Source: Candidatus Omnitrophota bacterium
GTDB taxonomy: Bacteria > Omnitrophota > Gorgyraeia > Gygaellales > Profunditerraquicolaceae
Assembly: GCA_018895075.1 (NCBI GenBank)
Contig: JAHIOW010000008.1
Location: 1-52,419 of the forward strand
DNA: 52,419 nt
Reading direction: 5' to 3'
The notes below the pieces were generated by a model. It saw only the letters and a list, made by a program, of their open reading frames with translations, made no database searches and was not told where the DNA came from. Position numbers and translations under genes: made by a program. Within the stretch, counting starts at the first letter, position 1; the number at the start of each line of letters is the position of its first letter. This document shows positions 25,374 to 34,321 of this stretch, in pieces.

Positions 25374-25794
25374 GCAGGAGAGGGGCAAGAAGGGAATAGT
25401 ATTATTAATTGTTTTGAGTATAGTTTTAGTAACCGCTATCCTGGCTAATGTTGTCCTGAACCTAATTACCAGCCAATCCAGGCTTACCCACCATCAGATA
25501 TCCAGAATCCAGTCTTATTATGCGGCCTCTGCCGGAAAGAACTATGCCTTGGAGATGTTAAGAATTGGTAACGCTGCAGGAGGTTATGATGTTGGTAAAG
25601 ATTGTACCGAAAGTTCACCTTGCATAATGTCCTTTGCTGCGGGTGATTTTAGACCCGCCAGTATTGTAGATAACGAGGTTTCAATTATTATTAGACCGCC
25701 ACAGGATGCCAATCCGTTATGGCCTTGTTATAATCCTCCCGGAAACAGTGCTTGTGTTAGTATTACTGCCACCTATACCTACACAGAATCTTAA
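25366..25794 (+). CDS. PilX-like minor pilin / pseudopilin
   Basis: 142 residues. N-terminal KKGIVLLIVLSIVLVTAILANVVLNLITSQSRL is a pilin-like hydrophobic helix after a basic tail, of the PilX/GspK type without the usual Phe-Thr-Leu-x-Glu. YYAASAGKNYALEMLR right after it is typical of PilX proteins. The C-terminal part is short, with two cysteine-containing turns (DCTESSPC and CYNPPGNSAC). It starts inside the winged-helix gene. A 137-base AT-rich gap without hairpins follows, carrying the promoter of the next gene. Confidence 0.75.
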   Translation: MARQERGKKGIVLLIVLSIVLVTAILANVVLNLITSQSRLTHHQISRIQSYYAASAGKNYALEMLRIGNAAGGYDVGKDCTESSPCIMSFAAGDFRPASIVDNEVSIIIRPPQDANPLWPCYNPPGNSACVSITATYTYTES

Positions 25795-25866
25795 CCCCAC
25801 CCTCTAAAATCCATTATAGTTTATTATAGTATAAGTAAGTTTAAGTATGAGTATGAAAAAAAACAC

Positions 25867-25895
25867 TTGACAAAGTAAGAATCTTATGTTTTAAT
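25867..25895 (+). promoter_or_regulatory. Promoter of the HTH-PilM operon
   Basis: TTGACA (25867-25872), 17-base spacer, TTTAAT (25890-25895). The promoter at 51568-51595 in front of the second HTH-PilM pair is built alike: TTGACA, 16 bases ending TGT, TTTAAT. Confidence 0.6.
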
Positions 25896-25931
25896 TAATT
25901 TCATTATGTTTGAGGTAAAGGATAGATTTTT

Positions 25932-26120
25932 ATGACCAGACTGATCAATATTGATGAATTAGCGGATTACCTAAGATTGAGGAAGCAGACCATATATAAT
26001 TGGCTGCACCAGAGAAAGATCACGGGTATAAAAGTCGGGGGGGTCTGGAGGTTTGACCGCAAAGAGATAGATGACTGGTTAAAGAGCAGAAGACGTGTAT
26101 CTAAGGCAGGAGAACGCTGA
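25932..26120 (+). CDS. Small HTH protein, excisionase/MerR-type
   Basis: 62 residues. LINIDELADYLRLRKQTIYNWLHQRKITGIKVGGVWRFDRKEIDDWLKSRR is the compact winged helix-turn-helix shared by Xis-type excisionases and many small regulators. No integrase is nearby, so regulation fits better than excision. Its last base is shared with the ATG of pilM (TGATG), indicating tight coupling. A second small HTH gene is placed before a second pilM at 51714. GAGGTAAAGG upstream is the ribosome site. Confidence 0.85.
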   Translation: MTRLINIDELADYLRLRKQTIYNWLHQRKITGIKVGGVWRFDRKEIDDWLKSRRRVSKAGER

Positions 26121-27499
26121 TGAATAGATTAGGGGTATATTTTGGACCTGAGGTTATTACTGTTGTTGAGACTAAAGGCGGGCATCCCATAAATAATATA
26201 GAGATTCCGCAATCACTAATCTCAGCCACTGCAGGACCAGAAGAAAAGGTGCCTGAGGAAGTAAAGATGGTTAACCTGCTTAAAGATGAGTTAGTAAAAA
26301 AGAAGATTGAGGCCAAAGAAGCAGCGTTGATCCTTTCCGGAAAGGACTTAATCATTCGTTCATTTGAGATGCCTGTTTTGTCGCGCGCAGAATTAAATAC
26401 CGCCTTAAGGTTTGAGGTCAAGAAATACATTCCCTTTAAAATCGAAGATTTAGTTTCAGATTTTCAGTGGGTATTAGATAAGTCTAGTAACAAGATTCAT
26501 GTTTTATTTGTAGGGATAAGGAAGGGAATCTTAGAGAAATATCTTTCTGTCTTAGACAAATTATCTCTTACGGTAACCTCGATTGAATATTCTGCCTTTA
26601 GCGTCTTAAGATTGTTTCGATTAGCTAAAGTCAGGGAAAAAGGTATTATGGCTGTTGTTGAGATTGACCTCATAAAAAACGACGAGGTTAATTTCTTAAT
26701 CTTGAAGAACGGATTCCCTTTGTTTAACCGCGATATAACCGATATAGGGACACTGCAGCAAGAAGATAAAGATACTAAAAAAACTCAGTCTCATGCTGTC
26801 TTAGAGAAAATAAAGAGAGAGATGCTTATCTCTTTAGAGTATTACGAACGTAAATTTATAGGCAAAAATCCTAAAAAGATGCTCTTTATAATGAATCCAG
26901 AACAGCATACACACCTCTTAGATCTATTCAAAGATGTGGAGCTGGAGGTCCAATTTATGGATTTTTATAAATATATAGATAAGTCTATCACATTTTCCTT
27001 GCCTTTGGTTAAGGCCTACACCGGGTCTTTATTAGAGATTGATGTGGGGATAAAGATAAACTTATTATCACTAATAAAAGAAAAAGTCACAAAAAAAATA
27101 AGCCTAGAACAACTGGACCTCTATTTTTTGATTACCCGGTTCAAGCCACATGTAAGAGTGGCTATAGGGTGCCTGTTGGTATGTATTATGGTTTACCTTT
27201 TTGGCGAATTTCAGAAATCCCCCTTTAAAAAAGAGTTGAGTAACATAATGGGTATGCGGCCACAGGTTTCCACCATAAGCCCGGGGTCCAATTATGCAGC
27301 GCTCTCCGATATCTCTTCAAAATACAGAGAAAAGATAAATACCTTAGATGCGCTGGTAAAAAAACAATTATACCTTACCGAATTACTTGATGCTATACCC
27401 CGTCTTATACCAAAGGGGATGTGGTTAGAAAGACTCGCCCTTGAAGATAAAATAAAGAACAATAAAAAGAGTTTATCCTGGAGGGTATGGTCTATTTAG
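26120..27499 (+). CDS. pilM: PilM-PilN fusion (GspL-like), frameshifted near its 3' end
   Basis: 459 residues in this frame. Residues 1-350 are the actin-like PilM: YFGPEVITVVE at the start, RSFEMPVLSRAELNTALRFEVKKYIPF and a long regulatory lobe. A membrane helix (VAIGCLLVCIMVYLFGEF, about 355-372) and a PilN-like periplasmic domain (LVKKQLYLTELLDAIPRLIPKGMWLERLAL) follow, so PilM and PilN are fused as in GspL. The frame then ends abruptly with SLSWRVWSI, while the -1 frame continues with the expected PilN ending. The break is at a run of five A around 27464-27468. Cytoplasmic/inner-membrane platform of the pilus or type II system. Confidence 0.85.
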   Translation: MNRLGVYFGPEVITVVETKGGHPINNIEIPQSLISATAGPEEKVPEEVKMVNLLKDELVKKKIEAKEAALILSGKDLIIRSFEMPVLSRAELNTALRFEVKKYIPFKIEDLVSDFQWVLDKSSNKIHVLFVGIRKGILEKYLSVLDKLSLTVTSIEYSAFSVLRLFRLAKVREKGIMAVVEIDLIKNDEVNFLILKNGFPLFNRDITDIGTLQQEDKDTKKTQSHAVLEKIKREMLISLEYYERKFIGKNPKKMLFIMNPEQHTHLLDLFKDVELEVQFMDFYKYIDKSITFSLPLVKAYTGSLLEIDVGIKINLLSLIKEKVTKKISLEQLDLYFLITRFKPHVRVAIGCLLVCIMVYLFGEFQKSPFKKELSNIMGMRPQVSTISPGSNYAALSDISSKYREKINTLDALVKKQLYLTELLDAIPRLIPKGMWLERLALEDKIKNNKKSLSWRVWSI

Positions 27500-27684
27500 G
27501 CGATAGCAATAAAGAGATCGAATCAGTAAATACCTTTCTGACAAAATTAAAAGCAAATCCATTCTTTATCAAATATTTTAATGAGATAAATGTTGCCTCT
27601 TTGGACCGTAAACAAATTGAAAAAGAGACGATGACTAATTTTGTAATCTCATGCCAGAGTTATAAGGAAAAGATAAGGAATTAA
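27466..27684 (+). pseudogene. pilN: C-terminal part of PilN in the shifted frame
   Basis: Frame -1 relative to the preceding gene, opening after a TAA at 27463. It reads KEFILEGMVYLGDSNKEIESV, then FLTKLKANPFFIKYFNEI and MTNFVISCQSYKEK, the normal PilN C-terminus (x-LxLxG...V..F...L...FF...F.I.C). An ATG at 27487 exists, but its GGAGG is only two bases away, so independent start is unlikely. One extra A in the AAAAA run would restore a single protein of about 520 residues. The cause may be a real mutation, slippage during expression, or a sequence error. Confidence 0.75.
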
Positions 27685-27685
27685 T

Positions 27686-28276
27686 ATGGATATGAATATG
27701 AAATTGAACTTGACGGATTTACTCAGCAATAAAAATTTAAATATTAAAAATATTGTAAATATTCTCATCATCTTGATAACTTTAATTGTTGCCATTAACC
27801 TCTTTAAATCCCAGGGCAGAAACATTCAGTTACTTAAAGAGAGACAAGAGCAGGAGACAAAAAAGAATGCGCTATTAGGTAATATTAGTCAGTTAGAAAA
27901 AAAGATTGTTCCCTACAAAAATACCTTCAATAAGAATAAAAAGGATATATCCTTAGTTTTAAATACGGTAAGCAATATTGCCAATGAATCTAATATGAAG
28001 ATTATCTCCATTAGGCCTAATAAGGAGCAAGATTTTCCGGAATATAGCAAGTATTCTTTTGATTTAGTGGCTGGTACTGATAGTTATCATGTCCTAGGGC
28101 AGTTTATCAGTAATTTAGAGAGTCACCCTGATGTATATATGGTTGATAGGTTTGACTTAAAAATAGGTAAAAAATACGGGACACCAATAAAGAGACTCCG
28201 GCTTCCAGAAGAACTAGAGTCAACACAGGGTTTAAATATCCAGATAACATTAAGTACCATTGTGCTTAAGGATTAA
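27686..28276 (+). CDS. pilO: PilO-like inner-membrane pilus assembly protein
   Basis: 196 residues. Membrane helix NIVNILIILITLIVAINLF (about 23-41), a coiled coil (LLKERQEQETKKNALLGNISQLEKKI), then a ferredoxin-like domain (YSFDLVAGTDSYHVLGQFISNLESHPDVYMVDRFDLKIG) as in PilO/GspM. Forms the platform with PilN and links to PilP. One base after the PilN frame ends; short alternative starts MNMKL lie just inside. AAGGAATTAAT-type weak ribosome site. Confidence 0.82.
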   Translation: MDMNMKLNLTDLLSNKNLNIKNIVNILIILITLIVAINLFKSQGRNIQLLKERQEQETKKNALLGNISQLEKKIVPYKNTFNKNKKDISLVLNTVSNIANESNMKIISIRPNKEQDFPEYSKYSFDLVAGTDSYHVLGQFISNLESHPDVYMVDRFDLKIGKKYGTPIKRLRLPEELESTQGLNIQITLSTIVLKD

Positions 28277-28277
28277 A

Positions 28278-28841
28278 ATGAAGAGACAGGCGGATAACGT
28301 CATAATATTGTTGCTGGCAGTATTGATTTCTATGGTTAAGATAGGTGAAGCCCTATCAGAATCTACGGCAGAGGTTTTAGAACCAAGGCATATAGAATAT
28401 CGGGCAGGGGATTTAAGGGACCCTTTTGAATCCCTAAAGAAAGAAGAGCCGATAGAGGAGCCAGCATTAGCACCAACGCCAGCACCAAAGGAGCAGATTA
28501 TCAAGGCAGTCCAATTACCGGATTTAGTAATACAAGGAGTAATTTGGGGGGGTAGATTACCTCAGGCAATTATAAATAATAAAGTAGTAAAGATAGGGGA
28601 TACCATAGAAACAGTAGAGATTATTGATATAAATAAAGAAGGCATAATCATATCTTTTGAGAATAAAGAATATAATTTGTCTTCGCTGGCAGCAGATTCC
28701 GTCTTAACAGGTTACAGTAGATCTGCCGAAGTTCAAGAGGACACAGACAGGAATTTAATAGACTTTGAAAAATCCAGGAATGCTGGGCTAAATCACTGGT
28801 TAAGTTCTGCACCGTCACCCCCAGTCAGCCATAAGGAGTAG
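28278..28841 (+). CDS. pilP: PilP/GspC-like periplasmic linker protein
   Basis: Start taken at the ATG at 28278 (MKRQADNVIILLLAVLISMVKIGEAL), giving a signal peptide or anchor; the longer frame from 28260 overlaps pilO without reason. A RDPFESL motif, a proline-rich linker (EEPALAPTPAPKE) and the small beta domain IQGVIWGGRLPQAIINNKVVKIGDTI follow, as in PilP/GspC-type proteins that join the inner platform to the secretin. 187 residues. Lies between pilO and the secretin gene. Confidence 0.78.
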   Translation: MKRQADNVIILLLAVLISMVKIGEALSESTAEVLEPRHIEYRAGDLRDPFESLKKEEPIEEPALAPTPAPKEQIIKAVQLPDLVIQGVIWGGRLPQAIINNKVVKIGDTIETVEIIDINKEGIIISFENKEYNLSSLAADSVLTGYSRSAEVQEDTDRNLIDFEKSRNAGLNHWLSSAPSPPVSHKE

Positions 28842-28844
28842 AAG

Positions 28845-30380
28845 ATGAAGAATAATTTAAGATTATGGGTGTTTATTTTATCTTTTTGTTTATTCTTTAG
28901 CCGAGCAAGCACAGAAGAGGAGGTATCGTCTTCTGTGCCAGAAGCGGAGGATACAAAGACCGCTATCTCTATGGACCTGCAAGACGCCAACCTAAAAGAT
29001 GTATTGAAGATATTATCCATCCAGTCAGGCCTGAACTTCCTTGCTTCAGGGGCAGTAGAGGATAGGCAAATGACCTTATATTTAGATAAGGTTTCCGTAA
29101 AACAGGCGATGGATAAATTATTTAAGGCCAATAACCTTACTTATGAGTTAGAGCAGGACTCAAATATCTTTATTGTCAAGGACTGGGGCAAGCCCAAGAT
29201 AGAAACTGTCACCAAGATCTTCTATCTTAAGCATGCCACGGTCTCCTCTTCTTCTTTAAAAGAAGAGATGAAGAGGGTTAGTGGTGCTACAGAAGAAGGA
29301 GTAGGCGGAAAGAGAAGCGAAGGCGGTAAATGGACAGTGGAAGAGAAAGCAGGTATTACTGAAGCAGTAAAAAAACTTCTTTCTAAATATGGCTCGGTAA
29401 TTGAGGATTACCGTACCAATAGCCTTATTGTGACCGATACGCCTGACCGGATGCCTATCGTTGCCCAGGTAATAGCTTCTCTGGATATACCTGCGCCCCA
29501 GGTAATGCTGGAAGTGGAGATGTTAGATGTGACTAAGAATACATTAGAGAAGATAGGATTAAAGTTTGGTGATATAAGTAGTTATCCATCAATGATGGCT
29601 ATGACTTTAACCGGCGCAATGCGGGGGACAAAATTCCCTTTTTCTGGCTTGTGGCCTGAGAATGATACGGGTATGCCGGATAGAAAAGGGACTGATTACA
29701 CTGCACCTGGTACCCTAAGTTTTGCTACTGCCTATCAAACGTTATTACAGTTTATTAAGACTCAAAATGATACAAAATATTTAGCCCGCCCCCGGCTTTT
29801 GACCTTGAACAATGAGACTGCGGAAATTAAGATTGCCACTGATGAGGTAATTGGTGAGGTACTACAATATGATAATGACGGAGTTCTTGAGAGCCGTAGT
29901 GCTGATAGAACAGAAACGGGTATTTCTTTACGGGTAACTCCCCAGATCAATCTTGATACAGGAGAGATTACCATGTTTATCAACCCCGAGGTTAAAGAGG
30001 CAGCAACGAGTAGTTTTAGTTCAAGTTATAGAGACCCAGAAGCGAGGGGGACGAAAAGCGTGGTGCGGGTTAAGGACGGGGAGACAGTGATTTTAGGGGG
30101 ATTAATTCGCAATGAATTTTCCCAGACTATCACTAAATTGCCTATCTTAGGAGACCTTCCCTTGATAGGATTTTTATTCAGGCATAAAAATAAAGATAAA
30201 GATAAACAGCGTGAACTGCTGGTTTTTATCACACCGCATATTATTAAGGAGACAGATGTTGAATCTACCCAGACAAAAAAGGTTTCTCTTTTAGAGAGAG
30301 AACAGAGTCTGGGCTTGGGATTTGAACGTCAACTGGCGATAAATACAAGTTTGAGTAATCTTGAGAAAACTACGGAATAG
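28845..30380 (+). CDS. pilQ: Secretin (PilQ/GspD family)
   Basis: Outer-membrane gated channel for the pilus or secreted substrates. Signal peptide (residues 1-24), N-terminal secretin/STN domain MDLQDANLKDVLKILSIQSGLNFLAS, an N1-type domain ending YRTNSLIVTDTPDRMPIVAQVIASLD, and the C-terminal secretin domain with VRVKDGETVILGGLIRNEF, KLPILGDLPLIGFLFRHK and ELLVFITPHII. 511 residues, shorter than Proteobacterial PilQ because AMIN repeats are absent. Three bases after the pilP stop. Confidence 0.93.
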   Translation: MKNNLRLWVFILSFCLFFSRASTEEEVSSSVPEAEDTKTAISMDLQDANLKDVLKILSIQSGLNFLASGAVEDRQMTLYLDKVSVKQAMDKLFKANNLTYELEQDSNIFIVKDWGKPKIETVTKIFYLKHATVSSSSLKEEMKRVSGATEEGVGGKRSEGGKWTVEEKAGITEAVKKLLSKYGSVIEDYRTNSLIVTDTPDRMPIVAQVIASLDIPAPQVMLEVEMLDVTKNTLEKIGLKFGDISSYPSMMAMTLTGAMRGTKFPFSGLWPENDTGMPDRKGTDYTAPGTLSFATAYQTLLQFIKTQNDTKYLARPRLLTLNNETAEIKIATDEVIGEVLQYDNDGVLESRSADRTETGISLRVTPQINLDTGEITMFINPEVKEAATSSFSSSYRDPEARGTKSVVRVKDGETVILGGLIRNEFSQTITKLPILGDLPLIGFLFRHKNKDKDKQRELLVFITPHIIKETDVESTQTKKVSLLEREQSLGLGFERQLAINTSLSNLEKTTE

Positions 30381-30392
30381 GATTTTACGCAA

Positions 30393-32114
30393 ATGTTTCC
30401 TAAAGAAAAATACCTAAGATTAGGCGAACTGCTGATTAAAGAGGGTATTATCACCCAAGAGCAGTTAGAGAAGGCAATTAGCGTGCAGGCCCAACAAGGC
30501 TGGCGGCTGGGTGAGATATTGATTAAATTAGGGGTGATTAAAGAAGATCAACTGGTTATGGCATTGGGCAAACAACTAAAGATTTTTTATTATTCTTTGG
30601 GCAGCGAGTTGAAACCCACAACTGACCATGATCTACTCAACCTTATTCCCAAAGACTTTGCCCTGAAGAATAATATCATCCCTTTATCACGGACTTTAAA
30701 TTCAATAACTGTAGCGATGTTTGATCCTCTGGATCTTATTCTTATTGATAACTTAAAAAAACTAACCGGCTGTGAGATTAATCCCGTAATTGCCGCTAAA
30801 TCCGACATTACCAAGGCAATTGAGAAATTTTATGGCAAGTCTAAGATGTTTGAAGAGGCAATGGATGCCTCTTATGCCTCTGTTACTGAGAGCGTCAGCT
30901 ATAAGGAGTCAGAGATTGCCGATGAAGAGTTAAGTTTAGATAAGCTTGTTGCCCGGGCTGAAGAGGCGCCGGTAGTAAAGTTGGTAGATTTGATTATCCG
31001 CCAGGCAATTGACGAGCGGGCCTCGGATATTCATATTGAGCCATTTAAGGATAAGATATCTTTAAGGTACCGTATTGACGGCAAGCTCTACGAGATACCG
31101 CCGCCGGCTAAGCATTTGAACTTACCGATTGTATCCCGCATCAAGATATTGAGTAAATTAGATATTGCCGAGAAGCGCCTTCCCCAGGACGGGGCATTTT
31201 TAGTCAAATTAGAAGACCGTTTTATAGATATCAGGGTTTCCGTCATCCCGACAATATACGGAGAGAAGGTGGTCTTAAGGATACTGGATAGGGGCGCTGT
31301 CGCCTTAGACCTTGGCCGCATGGGTTTTGAGCCTGAACAGTTTGAGCAGATACGCCGCGCCGTAAATTCCCCTTATGGCCTGGTACTTATGACCGGGCCT
31401 ACGGGCAGCGGTAAGACTACTTCATTATACGCCATATTAAATGAAATAAAGAGCCCTGCCAAGAATATTGTCACGGTTGAAGACCCGGTTGAATATAAAT
31501 TAGATGGAATCAATCAGGTGCAGGTAAAATCAGATATAGGCCTGACCTTTGCCGCTACCCTGCGTAGCTTCCTAAGGCAGGACCCGGATATAATGTTAGT
31601 GGGAGAGATAAGGGATTTAGAGACCGCGCAGATTTGTATTCGTTCAGCCTTAACCGGCCATTTAGTATTAAGTACCCTGCATACCAATGATGCCCCCACA
31701 GCCGTAACCCGCCTGATAGATATTGGTATTGAACCTTATATGGTTGCGCCATCTCTGTTATTAGTCGTAGCCCAGCGCCTGATCAGGAAGTTGTGCCCTG
31801 ATTGTAAAGAGGCATACGAACCCACTGCCGAACAATTAGGTGGGGTAAAGATTAATGCCGAATTGATATATAAGCCCAAGGGTTGCACTAAGTGTAATAA
31901 TATTGGTTACCGGGGAAGGGTTTGTATTGCTGAGGTCTTGATAGTAAATGACCAGATAAAAGAACTGATTATTCAGAGCGCCTCTTTCCAGAAGATAAGA
32001 GAGGTGGCTAAGGCAGGCGGGATGAAGATGCTTTATGAATCAGCCATAAAAAAGGTTGAAGACGGTATTGCTTCCCTGGAAGAGGCGTTGAGCATTACCC
32101 TGGCAGGAGAATAA
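30393..32114 (+). CDS. pilB: Pilus assembly / type II secretion ATPase
   Basis: Cytoplasmic hexameric motor for pilus extension. N-terminal MshEN-type domain (LRLGELLIKEGIITQEQLEKAI...), then DERASDIHIEPF, Walker A GPTGSGKTTSLYA, Asp box TVEDPVEY, Walker B MLVGEIRDLETAQ and the His box STLHTNDAPTAVTRL. A zinc element is formed by CPDC and CTKC. 573 residues, normal for PilB/GspE. Twelve bases after the secretin gene. No PilT-like retraction ATPase is in the window. Confidence 0.95.
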   Translation: MFPKEKYLRLGELLIKEGIITQEQLEKAISVQAQQGWRLGEILIKLGVIKEDQLVMALGKQLKIFYYSLGSELKPTTDHDLLNLIPKDFALKNNIIPLSRTLNSITVAMFDPLDLILIDNLKKLTGCEINPVIAAKSDITKAIEKFYGKSKMFEEAMDASYASVTESVSYKESEIADEELSLDKLVARAEEAPVVKLVDLIIRQAIDERASDIHIEPFKDKISLRYRIDGKLYEIPPPAKHLNLPIVSRIKILSKLDIAEKRLPQDGAFLVKLEDRFIDIRVSVIPTIYGEKVVLRILDRGAVALDLGRMGFEPEQFEQIRRAVNSPYGLVLMTGPTGSGKTTSLYAILNEIKSPAKNIVTVEDPVEYKLDGINQVQVKSDIGLTFAATLRSFLRQDPDIMLVGEIRDLETAQICIRSALTGHLVLSTLHTNDAPTAVTRLIDIGIEPYMVAPSLLLVVAQRLIRKLCPDCKEAYEPTAEQLGGVKINAELIYKPKGCTKCNNIGYRGRVCIAEVLIVNDQIKELIIQSASFQKIREVAKAGGMKMLYESAIKKVEDGIASLEEALSITLAGE

Positions 32115-32131
32115 CATAAAACAGCAAAAAG

Positions 32132-33379
32132 ATGGCGAAGTTTTCTTATATAGCCAGAGATTACAAGAATAACAAGAGGATTACCGGGTCTGAAGAGGCC
32201 GCCTCAGCAGATGAATTGACTGTCCGGCTTCAGGCCAGAGATTTAATGGTAATAAATGTAGTATCTGATTCTGGGGAAGGGGCATTTAGTTTTAAAAAAG
32301 GAGGTCAACATAAGGGTGCCACCAGGAGGTTTCGGCGTTCCCGCATAACCCAGGATGACTTAGTGCTTTTCTGTCGGCAGTTAGCCACCCTTTTAACTTC
32401 AGGAGTAACTATTTTAAGGGCAGTAGATATAATCTCTAAGCAGGTATCCAGCCGCAGGTTTTATAACGTAATGGAGGAATTAAAGAAGAGCATGGAGGGA
32501 GGAACAAGTTTCCATGAAGCAATGTCTAAACACCCCAAGGTATTTTCAGAATTATGGATCAATCTGGTAGATAGCGGGGAGGCCAGTGGGAATCTAGCGA
32601 CTGTATTAGAACGCCTAGCCACTTATTTAGAAAAAATTTCTGGTTTTAAAAGCAAGGTTATCTCCAGTATGATGTACCCCATAATACTTCTGGTTGCCGG
32701 TATAGGCGCTTTTTTATTCTTGACGGTCAAGATTGTGCCTACCTTTGCGGAATTATTCAAGAGTTTTAATATAGCCTTACCACTCTTGACGCGCATGCTT
32801 ATCGTGGTGAGTGTGATTATTAGAAAATATTCAATGATTGCAATCGGCAGTATTATCGTTTGCTCTTTTATATTCAGGAAGTATATCCAGACAAAGGAAG
32901 GAAGGTTGAGATTGGAGAAATTCCAATTTAGTCTACCTATGTTTGGTGAATTCTTTTCTGCTTTAATTATGGAAAGGTTTTCTTCAGGGATGTCAACGTT
33001 AATTGAGAGCGGTGTCCCGCTGTTGTATTCTCTGGAGATAACCGAACATAGCGTAGATAATTTAGTGATGGCTGATATTATCCGCCGGGTCAAAGAAGAG
33101 GTGCGCGAAGGCAAATCTCTGAGTAGCACTTTAGAAAAGAGTCAATTTTTTGAGCCTATGGTGGTTCAGATGGTAGCAGTGGGAGAGGAGGTAGGCGATT
33201 TGCCGCAGATGTTTAAGCGCATAAATACATTTTATGAAGAACGCGTGGAGACATTTTTAGGGCGTTTTACCTCCTTGTTTGAACCGATTATGCTTATATT
33301 TATGGGGTTGATTATTGGAGTGATGGTTGTAGGGATGTTTCTGCCTATATTTCAGCTTGCTACCATTGGCGGCGGATGA
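32132..33379 (+). CDS. pilC: Pilus platform protein PilC/GspF
   Basis: Polytopic inner-membrane platform around which the pilin fibre is assembled. N-terminal KFSYIARDYKNNKRITGSEEA domain, two GspF repeats (DLVLFCRQLATLLTSGVTILRAVDII and MERFSSGMSTLIESGVPLLYSLEI), each with a membrane helix pair such as IILLVAGIGAFLFLTVKIVPTFAELF and IMLIFMGLIIGVMVVGMFLPIF. 415 residues. Seventeen bases after pilB. Confidence 0.95.
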   Translation: MAKFSYIARDYKNNKRITGSEEAASADELTVRLQARDLMVINVVSDSGEGAFSFKKGGQHKGATRRFRRSRITQDDLVLFCRQLATLLTSGVTILRAVDIISKQVSSRRFYNVMEELKKSMEGGTSFHEAMSKHPKVFSELWINLVDSGEASGNLATVLERLATYLEKISGFKSKVISSMMYPIILLVAGIGAFLFLTVKIVPTFAELFKSFNIALPLLTRMLIVVSVIIRKYSMIAIGSIIVCSFIFRKYIQTKEGRLRLEKFQFSLPMFGEFFSALIMERFSSGMSTLIESGVPLLYSLEITEHSVDNLVMADIIRRVKEEVREGKSLSSTLEKSQFFEPMVVQMVAVGEEVGDLPQMFKRINTFYEERVETFLGRFTSLFEPIMLIFMGLIIGVMVVGMFLPIFQLATIGGG

Positions 33380-33385
33380 AAAAGA

Positions 33386-33414
33386 TTGACAATTAAGAAA
33401 AATAGACGTATAAT
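33386..33414 (+). promoter_or_regulatory. Consensus promoter of the pilin genes
   Basis: TTGACA (33386-33391), exactly 17 bases, TATAAT (33409-33414): a full sigma-70 consensus. It lies immediately after pilC, so the pilins can be made in large excess over the assembly machinery. The leader is about 70 bases and ends in AAAGGAG. Confidence 0.9.
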
Positions 33415-33488
33415 TTAAAAAGGGAGGGGGGTAGACGGCATACTAAGAAACTAGAAAATCAACCCTTAATAAAAAAAAGGAGTAAGAT

Positions 33489-33911
33489 GTGAAAAAAGCT
33501 TTTACGTTATTGGAATTAGTAGTAGTCGTAATCATCTTAGGGATCTTAGCCACCTTAGGCCTTACCCAGTATGGCAGGGTGATAGAGAGGTCACGCGGCG
33601 CTGAGGCCAAGGCAATCGCAGGAACTATCCGTCAGTATGCTGCTGCCTATTATATGGAATACGGAACGTTAACCGGAGTTAGTGATGAGCGGCTGGGCTT
33701 GGGCACTGCTAACGACCAGGTTCCTACTGCCTGTAGAACTTCTCATTATTTTTCCTATTCCGCGAGCGGTTCTGGTACTTCTGTTATCCTCACTGCCACG
33801 CGCTGTACCGCTGGTGGTAAGAATCCCCAAGCACTAGCAGCTAACACCCTTATCCTTACCTCAGATGTAAGCACAGGCGTAGATACCTGGTCTGGAACAG
33901 GCGGATATTAA
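33489..33911 (+). CDS. Major type IV pilin-like protein
   Basis: Start codon is GTG at 33489; the overlapping ATG two bases earlier runs into a stop at once, and AAGGAG lies seven bases before the GTG. Prepilin leader MKKA is followed by FTLLELVVVVIILGILATLGLTQYGR, with glutamate 5 of the mature protein. The globular part is short (140 residues in all), with two cysteines (ACRTSHYF and TRCTAGG). First gene after the consensus promoter, hence the likely major pilin or GspG-type pseudopilin. Confidence 0.88.
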   Translation: MKKAFTLLELVVVVIILGILATLGLTQYGRVIERSRGAEAKAIAGTIRQYAAAYYMEYGTLTGVSDERLGLGTANDQVPTACRTSHYFSYSASGSGTSVILTATRCTAGGKNPQALAANTLILTSDVSTGVDTWSGTGGY

Positions 33912-33928
33912 ATCCAACTTAGCCTGAT

Positions 33929-34321
33929 ATGAAAGATGCTTTTACTTTAATGGAGATTGTTATTGTCTTGGTAATTATTGGTATTCTGACCACATTAGCC
34001 ATCTCACAATACACTCCTGGCAGAGAAACCGCTATGAGTAAAGAAGCTATTGTCAATCTTAAACTTATTGCTGCAGCAGAGAGGATTTACCGAATGGAGA
34101 CGGCAAGTTATTACCCCTCCTCGGGGTCAGAAAGCAATATAGCAGTAATAAATACAAATCTTAAACTTTATCTTACTGAGACGAATTGGGACTATTCCAT
34201 TACTGGTGGTGCAGATAGCTTTACTGCTTTTGCAGATAGGAACGGTTCGGGTGGATACTTAGACTGCCAATATTCGATTGATGCTGACGGAGAACCTAAC
34301 CCCAATGCCAGTTGTCCCTGA
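33929..34321 (+). CDS. Second type IV pilin-like protein
   Basis: 130 residues. Leader MKDA, then FTLMEIVIVLVIIGILTTLAISQYTPGRETAMSKEAIVNLKLIAAAERIYRMET, the usual N-terminal pilin helix continuing into the globular domain. The C-terminus SIDADGEPNPNASCP resembles GspG/PilE-type ends. Seventeen bases after the first pilin, and overlapping the next gene, so one transcript. Confidence 0.86.
   Translation: MKDAFTLMEIVIVLVIIGILTTLAISQYTPGRETAMSKEAIVNLKLIAAAERIYRMETASYYPSSGSESNIAVINTNLKLYLTETNWDYSITGGADSFTAFADRNGSGGYLDCQYSIDADGEPNPNASCP

Noticed and set aside
25932-26120. Prophage excisionase
   Set aside because: No integrase or phage structural genes nearby; it is coupled to pilM, so a regulator is more likely.
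27463-27470. dnaX-type programmed -1 frameshift in pilM-pilN
   Set aside because: The slip site is T AAA AAG, leaving poor re-pairing in the P site (TAA), and no downstream hairpin is evident; a lost A is simpler. Kept only as a possibility in the findings.
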